Below are positions 1 to 5,636 of a stretch of 64,000 nt of DNA, one piece after another. The stretch's first letter is position 1, and the number at the start of each line of letters is the position of its first letter. The notes beneath the pieces were generated by a model. That model saw only the letters and a list, made by a program, of their open reading frames with translations. It had not been told where the DNA came from and did no database searches. The stretch is from Rhodocyclaceae bacterium UBA2271 (lineage in GTDB: Bacteria; Pseudomonadota; Gammaproteobacteria; Burkholderiales; Rhodocyclaceae), in NCBI GenBank assembly GCA_002347405.1, contig DDXB01000066.1, positions 1-64,000 of the forward strand, read 5' to 3'. The position numbers and the translations under genes were made by a program.

Positions 1-200
1 CCACTAAAAATGGGGGGATTACCCTCACCAGCCATCCGAGAAACCCCGAGCCTATTGGCACCGCCTTTGATGTCCTCGGCTTCTGCCTCATTATTTTCGG
101 AGGCTACAAATTCTTTGCTTAGGTCGCACCCACATTTTGGGCAGTTTTTGTGCAAAGGCTCAAACTTCCAACCAGGTGGAAGGCTGTAGTCCGCATGCAT
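1..200 (-). CDS. Partial small zinc-ribbon protein (cassette gene in reverse orientation)
   Basis: An open frame starts at ATG 198-200 on the minus strand and runs off the left edge of the window without a stop, giving 66 residues. It begins MHADYSLPPGWKFEP and then has NCPKCGCDL, a CxxC knuckle. The rest is acidic and hydrophilic. Its start lies 9 bp from attC1, as expected for a cassette gene inserted in reverse. I do not recognise the family. A competing plus-strand frame at 3-122 ends in a hydrophobic segment and also has coding-like codons, so the strand is not certain. Confidence 0.5.
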   Translation of the reverse strand, partial: MHADYSLPPGWKFEPLHKNCPKCGCDLSKEFVASENNEAEAEDIKGGANRLGVSRMAGEGNPPIFS

Positions 201-208
201 AACCCGGC

Positions 209-283
209 GCTCAACCACGTTCGCCTCGCTCTCTGGACGCTGCGCGATAAAGCCGCGCAGCGCCGGTTAGCTCTACGTTGGAC
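209..283 (+). repeat. attC site 1
   Basis: The left box is GCTCAAC (209-215) and the right box GTTGGAC (277-283); both fit RYYYAAC/GTTRRRY. Between them is the conserved stem GCTGCGCG-ATAAAGC-CGCGCAGC. It is closest to attC8, sharing the CTCTCTGGACGC segment. Confidence 0.88.
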
Positions 284-408
284 CTTTCATTTCATTTGGA
301 GGCAGTCATGATTTGAGCATTTTTTTCCTCACCAGCCTTTTTCCGTCTCTCGTTTTCGGACAAGTGCCATTCCCTCCACTACCACAGCCAATATGTTTGG
401 AGTAAAGC

Positions 409-768
409 ATGCGAAATACTTGTTTGTTGATCGCCGTCTTTTTTGCCACGAGTTTGTCTGGCGTGACTTGGTCACAAGAGACCTCCGGATTGTCTTGTCA
501 AGGCCTGTGGATCGTGGAAGGTGAAAATAAGCTTCGGCTTAACGGGCCAAATAACCCTGCCACCACGATTGACGTCGAGGGAAATTCGGTGACATACACC
601 TACGGGAGCTTCTATAGCAAGTTTCAAGCTGACAACTTCCCATCAGACATTAAGGATGTAAGGCTCCTCAGGCACACGGTCACATGTGAAGAGAATGTTT
701 TAAATCTCGAATGGGTATCGAGGAGAGACGGCAGCATTAAGAAAGTCTTCTTCGTTAAGAAGCAATAG
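409..768 (+). CDS. Small secreted protein of unknown function (cassette gene)
   Basis: The 119-residue product starts with a typical Sec signal peptide (MRNTCLLIAVFFATSLSGV, probable cleavage after about residue 22). A hydrophilic mature domain follows, with two cysteines near residues 30 and 93 that could form a disulfide. The start is supported by GGAG 7 bp upstream. It is the only gene of the cassette between attC1 and attC2, and its codon use is more AT-rich than the chromosome downstream. I do not recognise a family; the mature part looks like a small beta-rich periplasmic protein. Confidence 0.7.
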   Translation: MRNTCLLIAVFFATSLSGVTWSQETSGLSCQGLWIVEGENKLRLNGPNNPATTIDVEGNSVTYTYGSFYSKFQADNFPSDIKDVRLLRHTVTCEENVLNLEWVSRRDGSIKKVFFVKKQ

Positions 769-786
769 AGCCCCCACGGTTCCTGT

Positions 787-811
787 GAAAGTCGGCGCTG
801 GCGAGACGGCA
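787..811 (+). repeat. Dispersed repeat family A, copy inside integron cassette 2
   Basis: AAAGTCGGCGCTGGCG lies between the secreted-protein gene and attC2. It is the reverse complement of the CGCCAGCGCCGACTTT core found at about ten other places in the window, including coding regions. Its presence within a cassette shows that the element has entered the integron. Confidence 0.75.
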
Positions 812-830
812 GCTACGGGGTCAAATCGTT

Positions 831-900
831 GCCCAACCCGGCAGTCCACACGGACGCTGCGCGATAAAGCCGCGCAGCGCCGGTGACCTCCACGATGGGC
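831..900 (+). repeat. attC site 2
   Basis: The left box is GCCCAAC (831-837). The right box reads GATGGGC (894-900), so the second position of the canonical GTT is changed to A, which may make the site a poor substrate. The apex is identical to that of attC3. Confidence 0.82.
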
Positions 901-927
901 CCCATAGAAACGCGCACCTTCGCTCGT

Positions 928-956
928 TTGACAAGCGCATTTGATGTAGCTACAGT
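928..956 (+). promoter_or_regulatory. Promoter of the cassette-3 brnTA module
   Basis: TTGACA (928-933), a 17-bp spacer and TACAGT (951-956) end only 5 bp before the brnT ATG at 962. The transcript would therefore have almost no leader. The palindrome TGTAGCTACA overlaps the -10 element and could be an autoregulatory operator. Confidence 0.65.
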
Positions 957-961
957 AATGC

Positions 962-1230
962 ATGCGTATCGAATTCGATCCAGCCAAGAATGAGGCAAAC
1001 CAAGCGAAACACGGCGTGTCCTTGCTCATGGCGATCGAACTCGATTGGGAAGCCGCGCTGGTGTGGGTTGATGAACGGTTTGAGTACCACGAGATGCGAA
1101 TGATCGCGCTCGCTCCAAATACCGAAATCCTGTACCCGTGGCCTTTGTAGATCATGGCAATGTGCGAAGGATCATCAGCCTTCGCCGCGCCAATCGTCGT
1201 GAGGTTAGGCACTATGTCGAAAGTCACTAA
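962..1230 (+). pseudogene. brnT: BrnT-family toxin, frameshifted
   Basis: The frame starts MRIEFDPAKNEANQAKHGVS, a typical BrnT (DUF497) N-terminus, and runs to a premature TAG at 1148-1150. The rest of the family sequence continues in another frame from about 1138: VAFVDHGNVRRIISLRRANR, ending at TAA 1228-1230. A one-base loss or two-base gain near 1133-1138 explains this, just before a core beta strand. BrnT is an RNase toxin neutralised by BrnA. The antitoxin downstream is intact, so the module has probably lost toxicity. Confidence 0.8.
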
Positions 1231-1513
1231 ACGACCTGCCGTTCGCATGCCGACCGCGGCCGAAGACAAGGCCATTACTGCGGCGGCCAAGAGCGATCCC
1301 GATGCACAGCCGCTCACACCTGCTCAGCTTAAGGCAATGGTCCCCTTGCGGTCGTTGCGCGGGCGGCCGAAGTCCGAAAACAAGAAGCTGCTGGTATCGG
1401 TGCGCTACAGCCCCGAAGTCGTTGCCTACTTCAAGTCAACGGGCGAAGGCTGGCAATCGCGCATGGATGGTGTGCTGCGTCAGTACGTATCGCGCCATTC
1501 CCGTAGCGCATAG
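1214..1513 (+). CDS. brnA: BrnA-family antitoxin
   Basis: The 99-residue product starts at ATG 1214, inside the end of the brnT frame. This overlap is usual for brnTA operons. The C-terminal half carries the BrnA signature: a basic strand (KKLLVSVRYSPEVVAYFKS) followed by GEGWQSRMDGVLRQYV, the ribbon-helix-helix DNA-binding part. The N-terminal half is charged and contacts the toxin in the characterised Brucella system. It probably represses its own promoter. Its cognate toxin gene is frameshifted. Confidence 0.85.
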   Translation: MSKVTKRPAVRMPTAAEDKAITAAAKSDPDAQPLTPAQLKAMVPLRSLRGRPKSENKKLLVSVRYSPEVVAYFKSTGEGWQSRMDGVLRQYVSRHSRSA

Positions 1514-1520
1514 GCATGTG

Positions 1521-1589
1521 GCCGAACCCGTCGTACCAGAGGACGCTGCGCGATAAAGCCGCGCAGCGCCGGCGACCTCCACGTTGGGC
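1521..1589 (+). repeat. attC site 3
   Basis: The left box is GCCGAAC (1521-1527, one departure from RYYYAAC) and the right box GTTGGGC (1583-1589). The stem and apex equal those of attC2. It begins 8 bp after the brnA stop. Confidence 0.87.
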
Positions 1590-1613
1590 CTCTTGAAGCA
1601 CTCGCCTAGCCGC

Positions 1614-1641
1614 TTGACTCACGTACGTAATGGCGTACCAT
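1614..1641 (+). promoter_or_regulatory. Putative promoter of the yefM-yoeB cassette
   Basis: TTGACT (1614-1619) and TACCAT (1636-1641) are 16 bp apart. The spacer contains the near-palindrome GTACGTAATGGCGTAC, plausibly the YefM operator. Unlike the brnTA cassettes, a normal leader with GAAGGAG follows. Confidence 0.5.
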
Positions 1642-1666
1642 TCAGGCTTCTTTGAAGGAGCACGAA

Positions 1667-1909
1667 ATGAACACACTTACCGCCAGCGAAGCTCGCGCCA
1701 ATCTGTACCGGCTCATTGATCAAACAGTTGAGTCTCATGAGCCAATCATCATTTCCGGAAAGCGCAGCAGTGCCGTGCTGCTCTCCGCGGATGATTGGAG
1801 CGCAATTCAAGAAACCTTGCACCTGCTAGCCGTACCTGGCATGCGAGAGTCCATCAAAGCTGGCATGGCCGAGCCCCTCGCAAAGAGCTCAAAGGCGCTT
1901 AAGTGGTGA
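1667..1909 (+). CDS. yefM: YefM/Phd-family antitoxin
   Basis: The product has 80 residues and starts MNTLTASEARANLYRLIDQT, the conserved Phd/YefM N-terminus that dimerises and binds operator DNA. The start is fixed by GAAGGAG 6 bp before ATG 1667. The C-terminal part (from about residue 50) would wrap the toxin. Its stop overlaps the start of the downstream yoeB-like gene, so translation is coupled. It neutralises that toxin and represses the shared promoter. The pair forms one cassette between attC3 and attC4. Confidence 0.9.
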   Translation: MNTLTASEARANLYRLIDQTVESHEPIIISGKRSSAVLLSADDWSAIQETLHLLAVPGMRESIKAGMAEPLAKSSKALKW

Positions 1910-2169
1910 GTTGGGAAATTGTTTATGCCAAGCAAGCAATGAAGGATGCAAAGAAGCTTGCTGCAAGTGGTCTTAAGCCAAAGGCACTGGAACTGCTGGC
2001 GATTCTTGCAGGTGACCCATTTCATAATCCACCGCCCTTCGAAAAGTTGGTCGGCGATCTTGCAGGGGCCTACTCTCGTCGCATCAACATTCAGCACCGC
2101 ATGGTCTTCGAGGTCTTTACGAAGGAGAAAACGGTTCGCATCTTGCGCATGTGGACTCACTTTGAGTGA
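1903..2169 (+). CDS. yoeB: YoeB/Txe-family mRNA interferase toxin
   Basis: The 88-residue product has the RelE-fold Txe/YoeB pattern: a helical N-terminus, then PPPFEKLVGDLAGAYSRRIN, QHRMVFEV and a C-terminal aromatic/His end (RMWTHFE). YoeB toxins cleave mRNA on the ribosome; the SRRI and HRMVFEV segments carry the catalytic Arg/Glu-type residues of the family. Start codons GTG 1903 and GTG 1906 both overlap the antitoxin stop (1907-1909). The frame is intact, so this module should be functional. Confidence 0.88.
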   Translation: MVSWEIVYAKQAMKDAKKLAASGLKPKALELLAILAGDPFHNPPPFEKLVGDLAGAYSRRINIQHRMVFEVFTKEKTVRILRMWTHFE

Positions 2170-2175
2170 ATCGAG

Positions 2176-2245
2176 GCCCAACCCGTCCATCAACACGGAC
2201 GCGGGCGATGAAGCCGCGCAGCGCCCCTGACCTTGAGCGTTCGGC
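2176..2245 (+). repeat. attC site 4
   Basis: The left box is GCCCAAC (2176-2182) and the right box GTTCGGC (2239-2245), with C instead of a purine at the fourth position. The stem is less perfect (GACGCGGGCGATGAAGCCGCGC). Confidence 0.8.
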
Positions 2246-2250
2246 AACAA

Positions 2251-2283
2251 AAAAGGGCGTCTGCCGTGAGGCAAACACCCTTT
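2251..2283 (-). terminator. Rho-independent terminator of the thioredoxin-like cassette gene
   Basis: On the minus strand AAAGGG..TTTGCC, a short loop and GGCAGACGCCCTTTTTT form a stem followed by a T run, immediately downstream of the minus-strand gene ending at 2306. Confidence 0.75.
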
Positions 2284-2305
2284 GCGCTACAAGCGTGATG
2301 AGGGA

Positions 2306-2542
2306 CTATTTCAATGCTTCGATGTCGGCACCGAAGTTGATATGGAATGCTGCTCCATCCATGACGAGGGCGGGCACAGACTTGACACCGGCAGACTCCG
2401 CTTCTTTCAGACGCGACTTGTCGTTGCCGAGATGGACAATCTCAACGTCGTATTTGGCATGGTCAAGTGCGTTGGCTACGTTCTGTTCGGCGGCAACGCA
2501 TACGGGGCATCCAGCGTGATAGAAAATGGCTTTGGTTTTCAT
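2306..2542 (-). CDS. Glutaredoxin/thioredoxin-fold protein with CPVC motif
   Basis: The 78-residue product reads MKTKAIFYHAGCPVCVAAEQ at the N-terminus, with redox motif CPVC at about residues 12-15, and later SVPALVMDG, the cis-Pro loop of the thioredoxin fold. It is a minimal thiol-disulfide protein of glutaredoxin size. The start is supported by AGGAG 8 bp upstream. It is transcribed against the array and has its own terminator. It is divergent from an HxlR regulator in the same cassette, a common arrangement in which the regulator controls a redox gene; that link is inferred. Confidence 0.82.
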   Translation of the reverse strand: MKTKAIFYHAGCPVCVAAEQNVANALDHAKYDVEIVHLGNDKSRLKEAESAGVKSVPALVMDGAAFHINFGADIEALK

Positions 2543-2677
2543 GGTTGTTCTCCTGGGCTCGTTTGTGCCACTGGCACACATGCATGATAGGAACAACACC
2601 AGTCTCCGCATAGCAGGCACTTGTCGGTGCCCCGGTAACCTTTTGGTGTAACTTGTGGAAAATGAAGGGAATAAATA

Positions 2678-3028
2678 ATGTCACCATCAGCTAAGTCAGC
2701 CTATTCGCAACTCGAAGATGTAGTTGGTTGCAAGTGGTCTGTCTCGGTTCTGCAAGCCGTCGCCGCGGGCGTTTCGCGTCCTGGTGCACTGGAACGTCAC
2801 GTACAAGGCATTTCAACCAAGGTTCTGTCTGAGCGGCTGCGCAAACTGACCACTTATGGTTTGCTAGCTAAGCATGTTTATGCAGAAGTACCACCCAGGA
2901 CAGAGTATTCGCTGACCCAGAACGGCCAGAAGCTGGTCAGCATTGTTGATCAAATAAAGCTCTTGGACGGGGAAATCAGGAGCGCCGAACAAGGCGCTCC
3001 AGCGGACGCCAAAATGCGGCGCCGCTGA
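2678..3028 (+). CDS. HxlR-family transcriptional regulator
   Basis: The 116-residue winged-helix protein has the HxlR pattern: GCKWSVSVLQAV, then RPGALERHVQGISTKVLSERL (recognition helix region) and the wing with PPRTEYSLTQNGQKL. Many HxlR proteins sense electrophiles or redox state through a Cys in the first helix; the only Cys here, in GCKW, is at that position. It is divergent from the CPVC thioredoxin-fold gene, probably its target. The last 15 codons (RSAEQGAPADAKMRRR region) lie inside attC5, so the C-terminal tail was supplied by the recombination site. Confidence 0.85.
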   Translation: MSPSAKSAYSQLEDVVGCKWSVSVLQAVAAGVSRPGALERHVQGISTKVLSERLRKLTTYGLLAKHVYAEVPPRTEYSLTQNGQKLVSIVDQIKLLDGEIRSAEQGAPADAKMRRR

Positions 3029-3043
3029 GCTTGAACGTTTGAC
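2984..3043 (+). repeat. attC site 5, overlapping the hxlR coding end
   Basis: The left box is GCCGAAC (2984-2990) and the right box GTTTGAC (3037-3043). The central hairpin AGCGGACGCC-AAAATG-CGGCGCCGCT differs from the other apexes. The site is only 60 bp and covers the 3' end of the HxlR gene. Confidence 0.68.
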
Positions 3044-3067
3044 ACCAGTGCGCATTGGAGGTTGCTC

Positions 3068-3096
3068 TTGCTGATGCACTACATTGTAGTTACACT
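3068..3096 (+). promoter_or_regulatory. Promoter of the cassette-6 brnTA module
   Basis: TTGCTG (3068-3073), a 17-bp spacer and TACACT (3091-3096) end 6 bp before ATG 3103. CTACATTGTAG in the spacer is palindromic. The geometry equals that of the other brnTA cassettes. Confidence 0.6.
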
Positions 3097-3102
3097 GCAC
3101 AC

Positions 3103-3384
3103 ATGAGCACACTTCACTTCGAGTGGGATGATCGAAAAGCCGCCGCGAACGCTAAGAAGCATGGCGTGAGCTTCGATGAGGCCAAGTCCATCTTTGTCGA
3201 TGAACGCGCCAAGCTGATCGACGATCCAGATCATTCAGAAGATGAAGACCGCTTTGTTCTTCTTGGCCTGAGCAGCACGCTTCGCCTGCTGCTTGTCTGT
3301 CACTGCTATCGGAGCGAAAGCAACGTCATTCGCATCATCTCCGCGCGCAAGGCGACTGCCAAGGAAACCAAAACTTATCCATAG
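3103..3384 (+). CDS. brnT: BrnT-family toxin (intact)
   Basis: The 93-residue product shows the complete BrnT (DUF497) pattern: HFEWDDRKAAANAKKHGVSF, DDPDHSEDEDRFVLLGLSS, then VIRIISARKATAKETKTY. BrnT is a RelE-fold ribonuclease toxin. ATG 3103 was preferred over the upstream start at 3055 because the family motif begins there and the promoter -10 lies at 3091-3096. brnA follows after 9 bp. This copy has no frameshift, unlike those at 962 and 5086. Confidence 0.92.
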   Translation: MSTLHFEWDDRKAAANAKKHGVSFDEAKSIFVDERAKLIDDPDHSEDEDRFVLLGLSSTLRLLLVCHCYRSESNVIRIISARKATAKETKTYP

Positions 3385-3393
3385 AGGTGCCAC

Positions 3394-3603
3394 ATGCGAA
3401 AAGAGTACGACTTCTCCGCTGCGAGGAAAAACCCATACGCAGCACAACTCAAGAAGCAAATCACCATTCGGCTCGACGAAGAGTCCATCACGTACTTCAA
3501 GACAATTTCTGAAAACGTAGGCATTCCGTACCAAAGCCTCATCAACCTATATTTGAGGGACTGTGCGGCTTCTCATCGCAAACTCAATCTGAATTGGAAA
3601 TAG
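3394..3603 (+). CDS. brnA: BrnA-family antitoxin
   Basis: The 69-residue product starts MRKEYDFSAARKNPYAAQLK, the classic short BrnA N-terminus, followed by KQITIRLDEESITYFKTISE and a ribbon-helix-helix end (PYQSLINLYLRDCA). It has a weak ribosome site (AGAGGTG) 7 bp upstream. It should bind the BrnT encoded 9 bp upstream and repress the shared promoter. It is the most canonical BrnA of the four in the window. Confidence 0.92.
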   Translation: MRKEYDFSAARKNPYAAQLKKQITIRLDEESITYFKTISENVGIPYQSLINLYLRDCAASHRKLNLNWK

Positions 3604-3623
3604 GCGCGCTTGTCATTCGCGTG

Positions 3624-3693
3624 GCCGAACCCGTCGTTCCAGAGGACGCGCCGCGATGAAACCGCGACGCGCCTCTGAACTTCGAAGTTAGAC
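3624..3693 (+). repeat. attC site 6
   Basis: The left box is GCCGAAC (3624-3630) and the right box GTTAGAC (3687-3693, perfect consensus). The hairpin is GGACGCGCCGCGATGAAACC and its imperfect complement GCGACGCGCC. Confidence 0.9.
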
Positions 3694-3700
3694 CCTCTTG

Positions 3701-3729
3701 TTGACGCAGCTACGTTTCGTATATACAGT
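3701..3729 (+). promoter_or_regulatory. Promoter of the cassette-7 brnTA module
   Basis: TTGACG (3701-3706), a 17-bp spacer and TACAGT (3724-3729) end 6 bp before ATG 3736. The transcript would be leaderless or nearly so. Confidence 0.65.
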
Positions 3730-3735
3730 AAACGC

Positions 3736-4011
3736 ATGGAGTTCACTTGGTCTGAAGCGAAACGTAACCTGAACTTGAAGAGCCACGGGATCGATTTCAT
3801 CGACGCTCCGCGAGTCTTCGAGGGCGTCACGTTCACCTTTGAAGATGATCGTTTTCCCTACGGTGAGCAACGCTTCGTGACCTTGGGTGTCCTTGCTGGC
3901 ATTCCCGTATCAATTGCGCACACGGAGAACGAACATGAAATCCGCATCATCTCTTTCCGCAAAGCAACCCACCGCGAAACGCAAATCTACTTCGATGAAA
4001 TCAAAAACTGA
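3736..4011 (+). CDS. brnT: BrnT-family toxin (intact)
   Basis: The 91-residue BrnT-family (DUF497) product begins MEFTWSEAKRNLNLKSHGID, has GEQRFVTLGVLAGIPVSIAH in the middle and EIRIISFRKATHRETQIYF at the end. It is the second uninterrupted toxin of the array. The start is the first ATG after a strong promoter, with no ribosome-binding site, consistent with a leaderless message. It overlaps the downstream brnA start by 17 bp. Confidence 0.92.
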   Translation: MEFTWSEAKRNLNLKSHGIDFIDAPRVFEGVTFTFEDDRFPYGEQRFVTLGVLAGIPVSIAHTENEHEIRIISFRKATHRETQIYFDEIKN

Positions 4012-4249
4012 CTGGGCTCATCTTGAGTCAAACGAAGCTTCACCCAACGTGTCCGACGATCATCCGGAGGCGGATGTTCGTCATATCGTCCGTGGCATAG
4101 TGCGTCGCGGGCTCCAGCCCCTGCCCACCAAGGCATCAATATCTCTGCGGCTGGATCAAGACGTCTTGGAGTGGTTCAAAGCGCAAGGCGCGGGCTATCA
4201 AACCCGCATCAATAGCGTCCTCCGTGCATTTCGTGATGCCTCGGTCTAA
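3995..4249 (+). CDS. brnA: BrnA-family antitoxin
   Basis: The 84-residue product ends with the BrnA signature TKASISLRLDQDVLEWFKAQ then GYQTRINSVLRAF. ATG 3995 lies inside the end of brnT; an in-frame ATG at 3935 would add 20 basic residues and cannot be excluded. The stop TAA (4247-4249) is formed within the left box GTCTAAC of attC7, so the coding end and recombination site are fused. Confidence 0.87.
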   Translation: MKSKTDWAHLESNEASPNVSDDHPEADVRHIVRGIVRRGLQPLPTKASISLRLDQDVLEWFKAQGAGYQTRINSVLRAFRDASV

Positions 4250-4313
4250 CCCATCATTCCAAGGGACGCGCCGCGATAAAGCCGCGTCGCGCCCCTGAAT
4301 TCAGACGTTGAAG
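4244..4313 (+). repeat. attC site 7 (right box touched by an insertion)
   Basis: The left box is GTCTAAC (4244-4250, perfect consensus). The stem is GGGACGCGCCGCGATAAAGCC, close to attC6 and attC9. The right box reads GTTGAAG (4307-4313), with the final pyrimidine lost where a MITE-like element begins. Confidence 0.82.
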
Positions 4314-4465
4314 CTGTAGAAAAACTCAAATTCGCAAAATGACGATCAACGACCAAAAATATATTTGCGCCAGAATCGATCAGGTTGAACGATCACTGCT
4401 TGGGGAGGGGTCAAGTGACCCCGGAAATCTGCTCCGCCTGACCCCTCACCGAGTTTTTCTACAGC
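4313..4465. mobile_element. MITE-like element with 15-bp terminal inverted repeats
   Basis: GCTGTAGAAAAACTC (4313-4327) and GAGTTTTTCTACAGC (4451-4465) are perfect inverted repeats enclosing about 120 bp without a convincing gene. CGTT occurs just outside each end (4306-4309 and 4468-4471) and may be a target duplication. The ends resemble those of some DDE insertion sequences (from memory; the family was not checked). An internal palindrome GGGGTCAAGTGACCCC lies near 4407-4422. Confidence 0.6.
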
Positions 4466-4483
4466 CTCGTTAGCCCGCAAACC

Positions 4484-4933
4484 ATGACACACCATGCTCC
4501 GGTGAAGTATGACGATCTGCTGGCCGCCTACGAGTGGGTAAGCTCGTCGCCCGATGACAGCGAGGCCTTTGTGTCCCGCGTCACCGGGGATGTTCATTGG
4601 TCCTCAAGCACGATGGCACTTGACGAGGAGCTTCCCGAAGACATTGAAGACGAAAGCATCTACGTTGCTGTGCCAAATAAGCATGACCTGAATCTTGGGA
4701 AAAACCTCGCCCTCACTTTCGCTGAAGAGCAACTCGGAGACTCTTATCAAGCCGTTGCAAACTTCTTTCGCCAGCGCGGCGCCTACGGGCGGTTCAAGGA
4801 TTTGCTGGAACGAAAGGGCAGCTTGGAAGCCTGGTACGACTATGAGGCCAAGGCCACTGAACTTGCTCTGCGTGAGTGGGCTGCTGAGGAAGGACTTCTT
4901 ATTGCAGAAGGGTCGGGTCTAAACGCGGGCTAA
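4484..4933 (+). CDS. UPF0158-family protein
   Basis: The 149-residue acidic protein matches the UPF0158 pattern from memory: VKYDDLLAAYEWVSSS near the start, a central LPEDIEDESIYVAVPNKHDL, and a C-terminal LEAWYDYEAKATELALREW. The function of this family is unknown. It is the sole gene of cassette 8. The MITE-like element lies directly upstream, so its promoter could be inside that element. The stop codon overlaps the left box of attC8. Confidence 0.8.
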   Translation: MTHHAPVKYDDLLAAYEWVSSSPDDSEAFVSRVTGDVHWSSSTMALDEELPEDIEDESIYVAVPNKHDLNLGKNLALTFAEEQLGDSYQAVANFFRQRGAYGRFKDLLERKGSLEAWYDYEAKATELALREWAAEEGLLIAEGSGLNAG

Positions 4934-5001
4934 CCCGTTCGCTTCGCTCTCTGGACGCTGCGCGATAAAGCCGCACAGCGCCGGTCACTTCTACGTTCCG
5001 A
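4928..5001 (+). repeat. attC site 8
   Basis: The left box is GGCTAAC (4928-4934) and the right box GTTCCGA (4995-5001, degenerate). The interior is nearly identical to attC1, including GTTCGCNTCGCTCTCTGGACGC. The UPF0158 stop lies in the left box. Confidence 0.83.
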
Positions 5002-5049
5002 CCCACTTTCACGCGAAAGCGCAGGGTGTGTTTGTGCATACGATATACC

Positions 5050-5078
5050 TTGACGCACCATCTGTTTGTGCATACACT
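5050..5078 (+). promoter_or_regulatory. Promoter of the cassette-9 brnTA module
   Basis: TTGACG (5050-5055), a 17-bp spacer and TACACT (5073-5078) end 7 bp before ATG 5086. A direct repeat GTTTGTGCATAC at 5030-5041 and 5064-5075 could be a BrnA operator pair. Confidence 0.65.
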
Positions 5079-5085
5079 CTAGCGC

Positions 5086-5362
5086 ATGAAAGTCGACTTT
5101 GACCCGATCAAGAACGAGAGAAATATCAAAGAGCGCCAGCTTTCGTTTAAGCGAGCGGCAGAAGTCGATTTCAATACTGCGCTGGTGTTTCCGGACACCC
5201 GAAAGGCATATAGCGAAACTCGTTTCATCGCGCTGTGCTACCTGGATCGGGCTGCATGTTCTGTGCTTTACCGAGACCGAGACGGGCATTCGGGTAATCA
5301 GTTTTCGTAAAGCAAATACGAGAGAGGCAAATAGACATGGCAAGCCGCAAACCATTGATTGA
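5086..5362 (+). pseudogene. brnT: BrnT-family toxin, frameshifted
   Basis: The first frame reads MKVDFDPIKNERNIKERQLS to TRFIALCYLD, the BrnT (DUF497) N-terminal two thirds. At about 5248-5251 the family sequence jumps one frame and continues GLHVLCFTETETGIRVISFR, ending at TGA 5360-5362. The original frame stops at 5308-5310. One extra base (or two lost) at TGGATCGGG explains this. The break lies at nearly the same structural position as in the toxin at 962, but the shift is in the opposite direction. brnA downstream is intact. Confidence 0.8.
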
Positions 5363-5612
5363 CACTGACGGCGAGGTCCGCGAACTGACCGCAGAAGATC
5401 TGGCGAAATTCAAGCCGGCCGCTGAAGTGTTGCCACTGTCCCTTAGAAAGAAACTGGGCGTACGTGGCCCCCAGAAGGCACCGACCAAAGAACGCATTAC
5501 CATTCGGTTGTCACGAGAAGTGGTTGAGCAATTCCGCGAAAGTGGCGAGGGCTGGCAAACACGCGTGGACTCAGCCTTGCGCGAGTGGCTCAAAAATCAT
5601 TCTCCGGCGTGA
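5337..5612 (+). CDS. brnA: BrnA-family antitoxin
   Basis: The 91-residue product has an acidic N-terminal half (MASRKPLIDTDGEVRELTAE) and the BrnA DNA-binding end KERITIRLSREVVEQFRESG followed by GWQTRVDSALREWL. It starts at ATG 5337, overlapping the end of the frameshifted brnT. It should still bind its operator, and if sequence similarity allows, might protect against related BrnT toxins; that last point is speculative. Confidence 0.88.
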   Translation: MASRKPLIDTDGEVRELTAEDLAKFKPAAEVLPLSLRKKLGVRGPQKAPTKERITIRLSREVVEQFRESGEGWQTRVDSALREWLKNHSPA

Positions 5613-5636
5613 GCCATTGCCTTATTCACACGCGTG

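Noticed and set aside
3..122. Plus-strand open frame ending in a hydrophobic segment (AFDVLGFCLIIFGGYKFFA)
   Set aside because: The opposite strand over 1-200 is open throughout, has a CxxC zinc knuckle and an ATG next to attC1, so I called that instead. The plus frame remains possible, since its codon pattern is also coding-like.
700..1317. 205-codon minus-strand frame across cassettes 2 and 3
   Set aside because: It crosses attC2 and two plus-strand genes with recognisable starts, and contains attC-derived translations, so it is not a gene.
4467..4475. GTTAGCC next to the MITE as a separate tenth attC right box
   Set aside because: There is no matching left box or folded stem between the MITE and this point; it is better explained as the displaced remainder of attC7.
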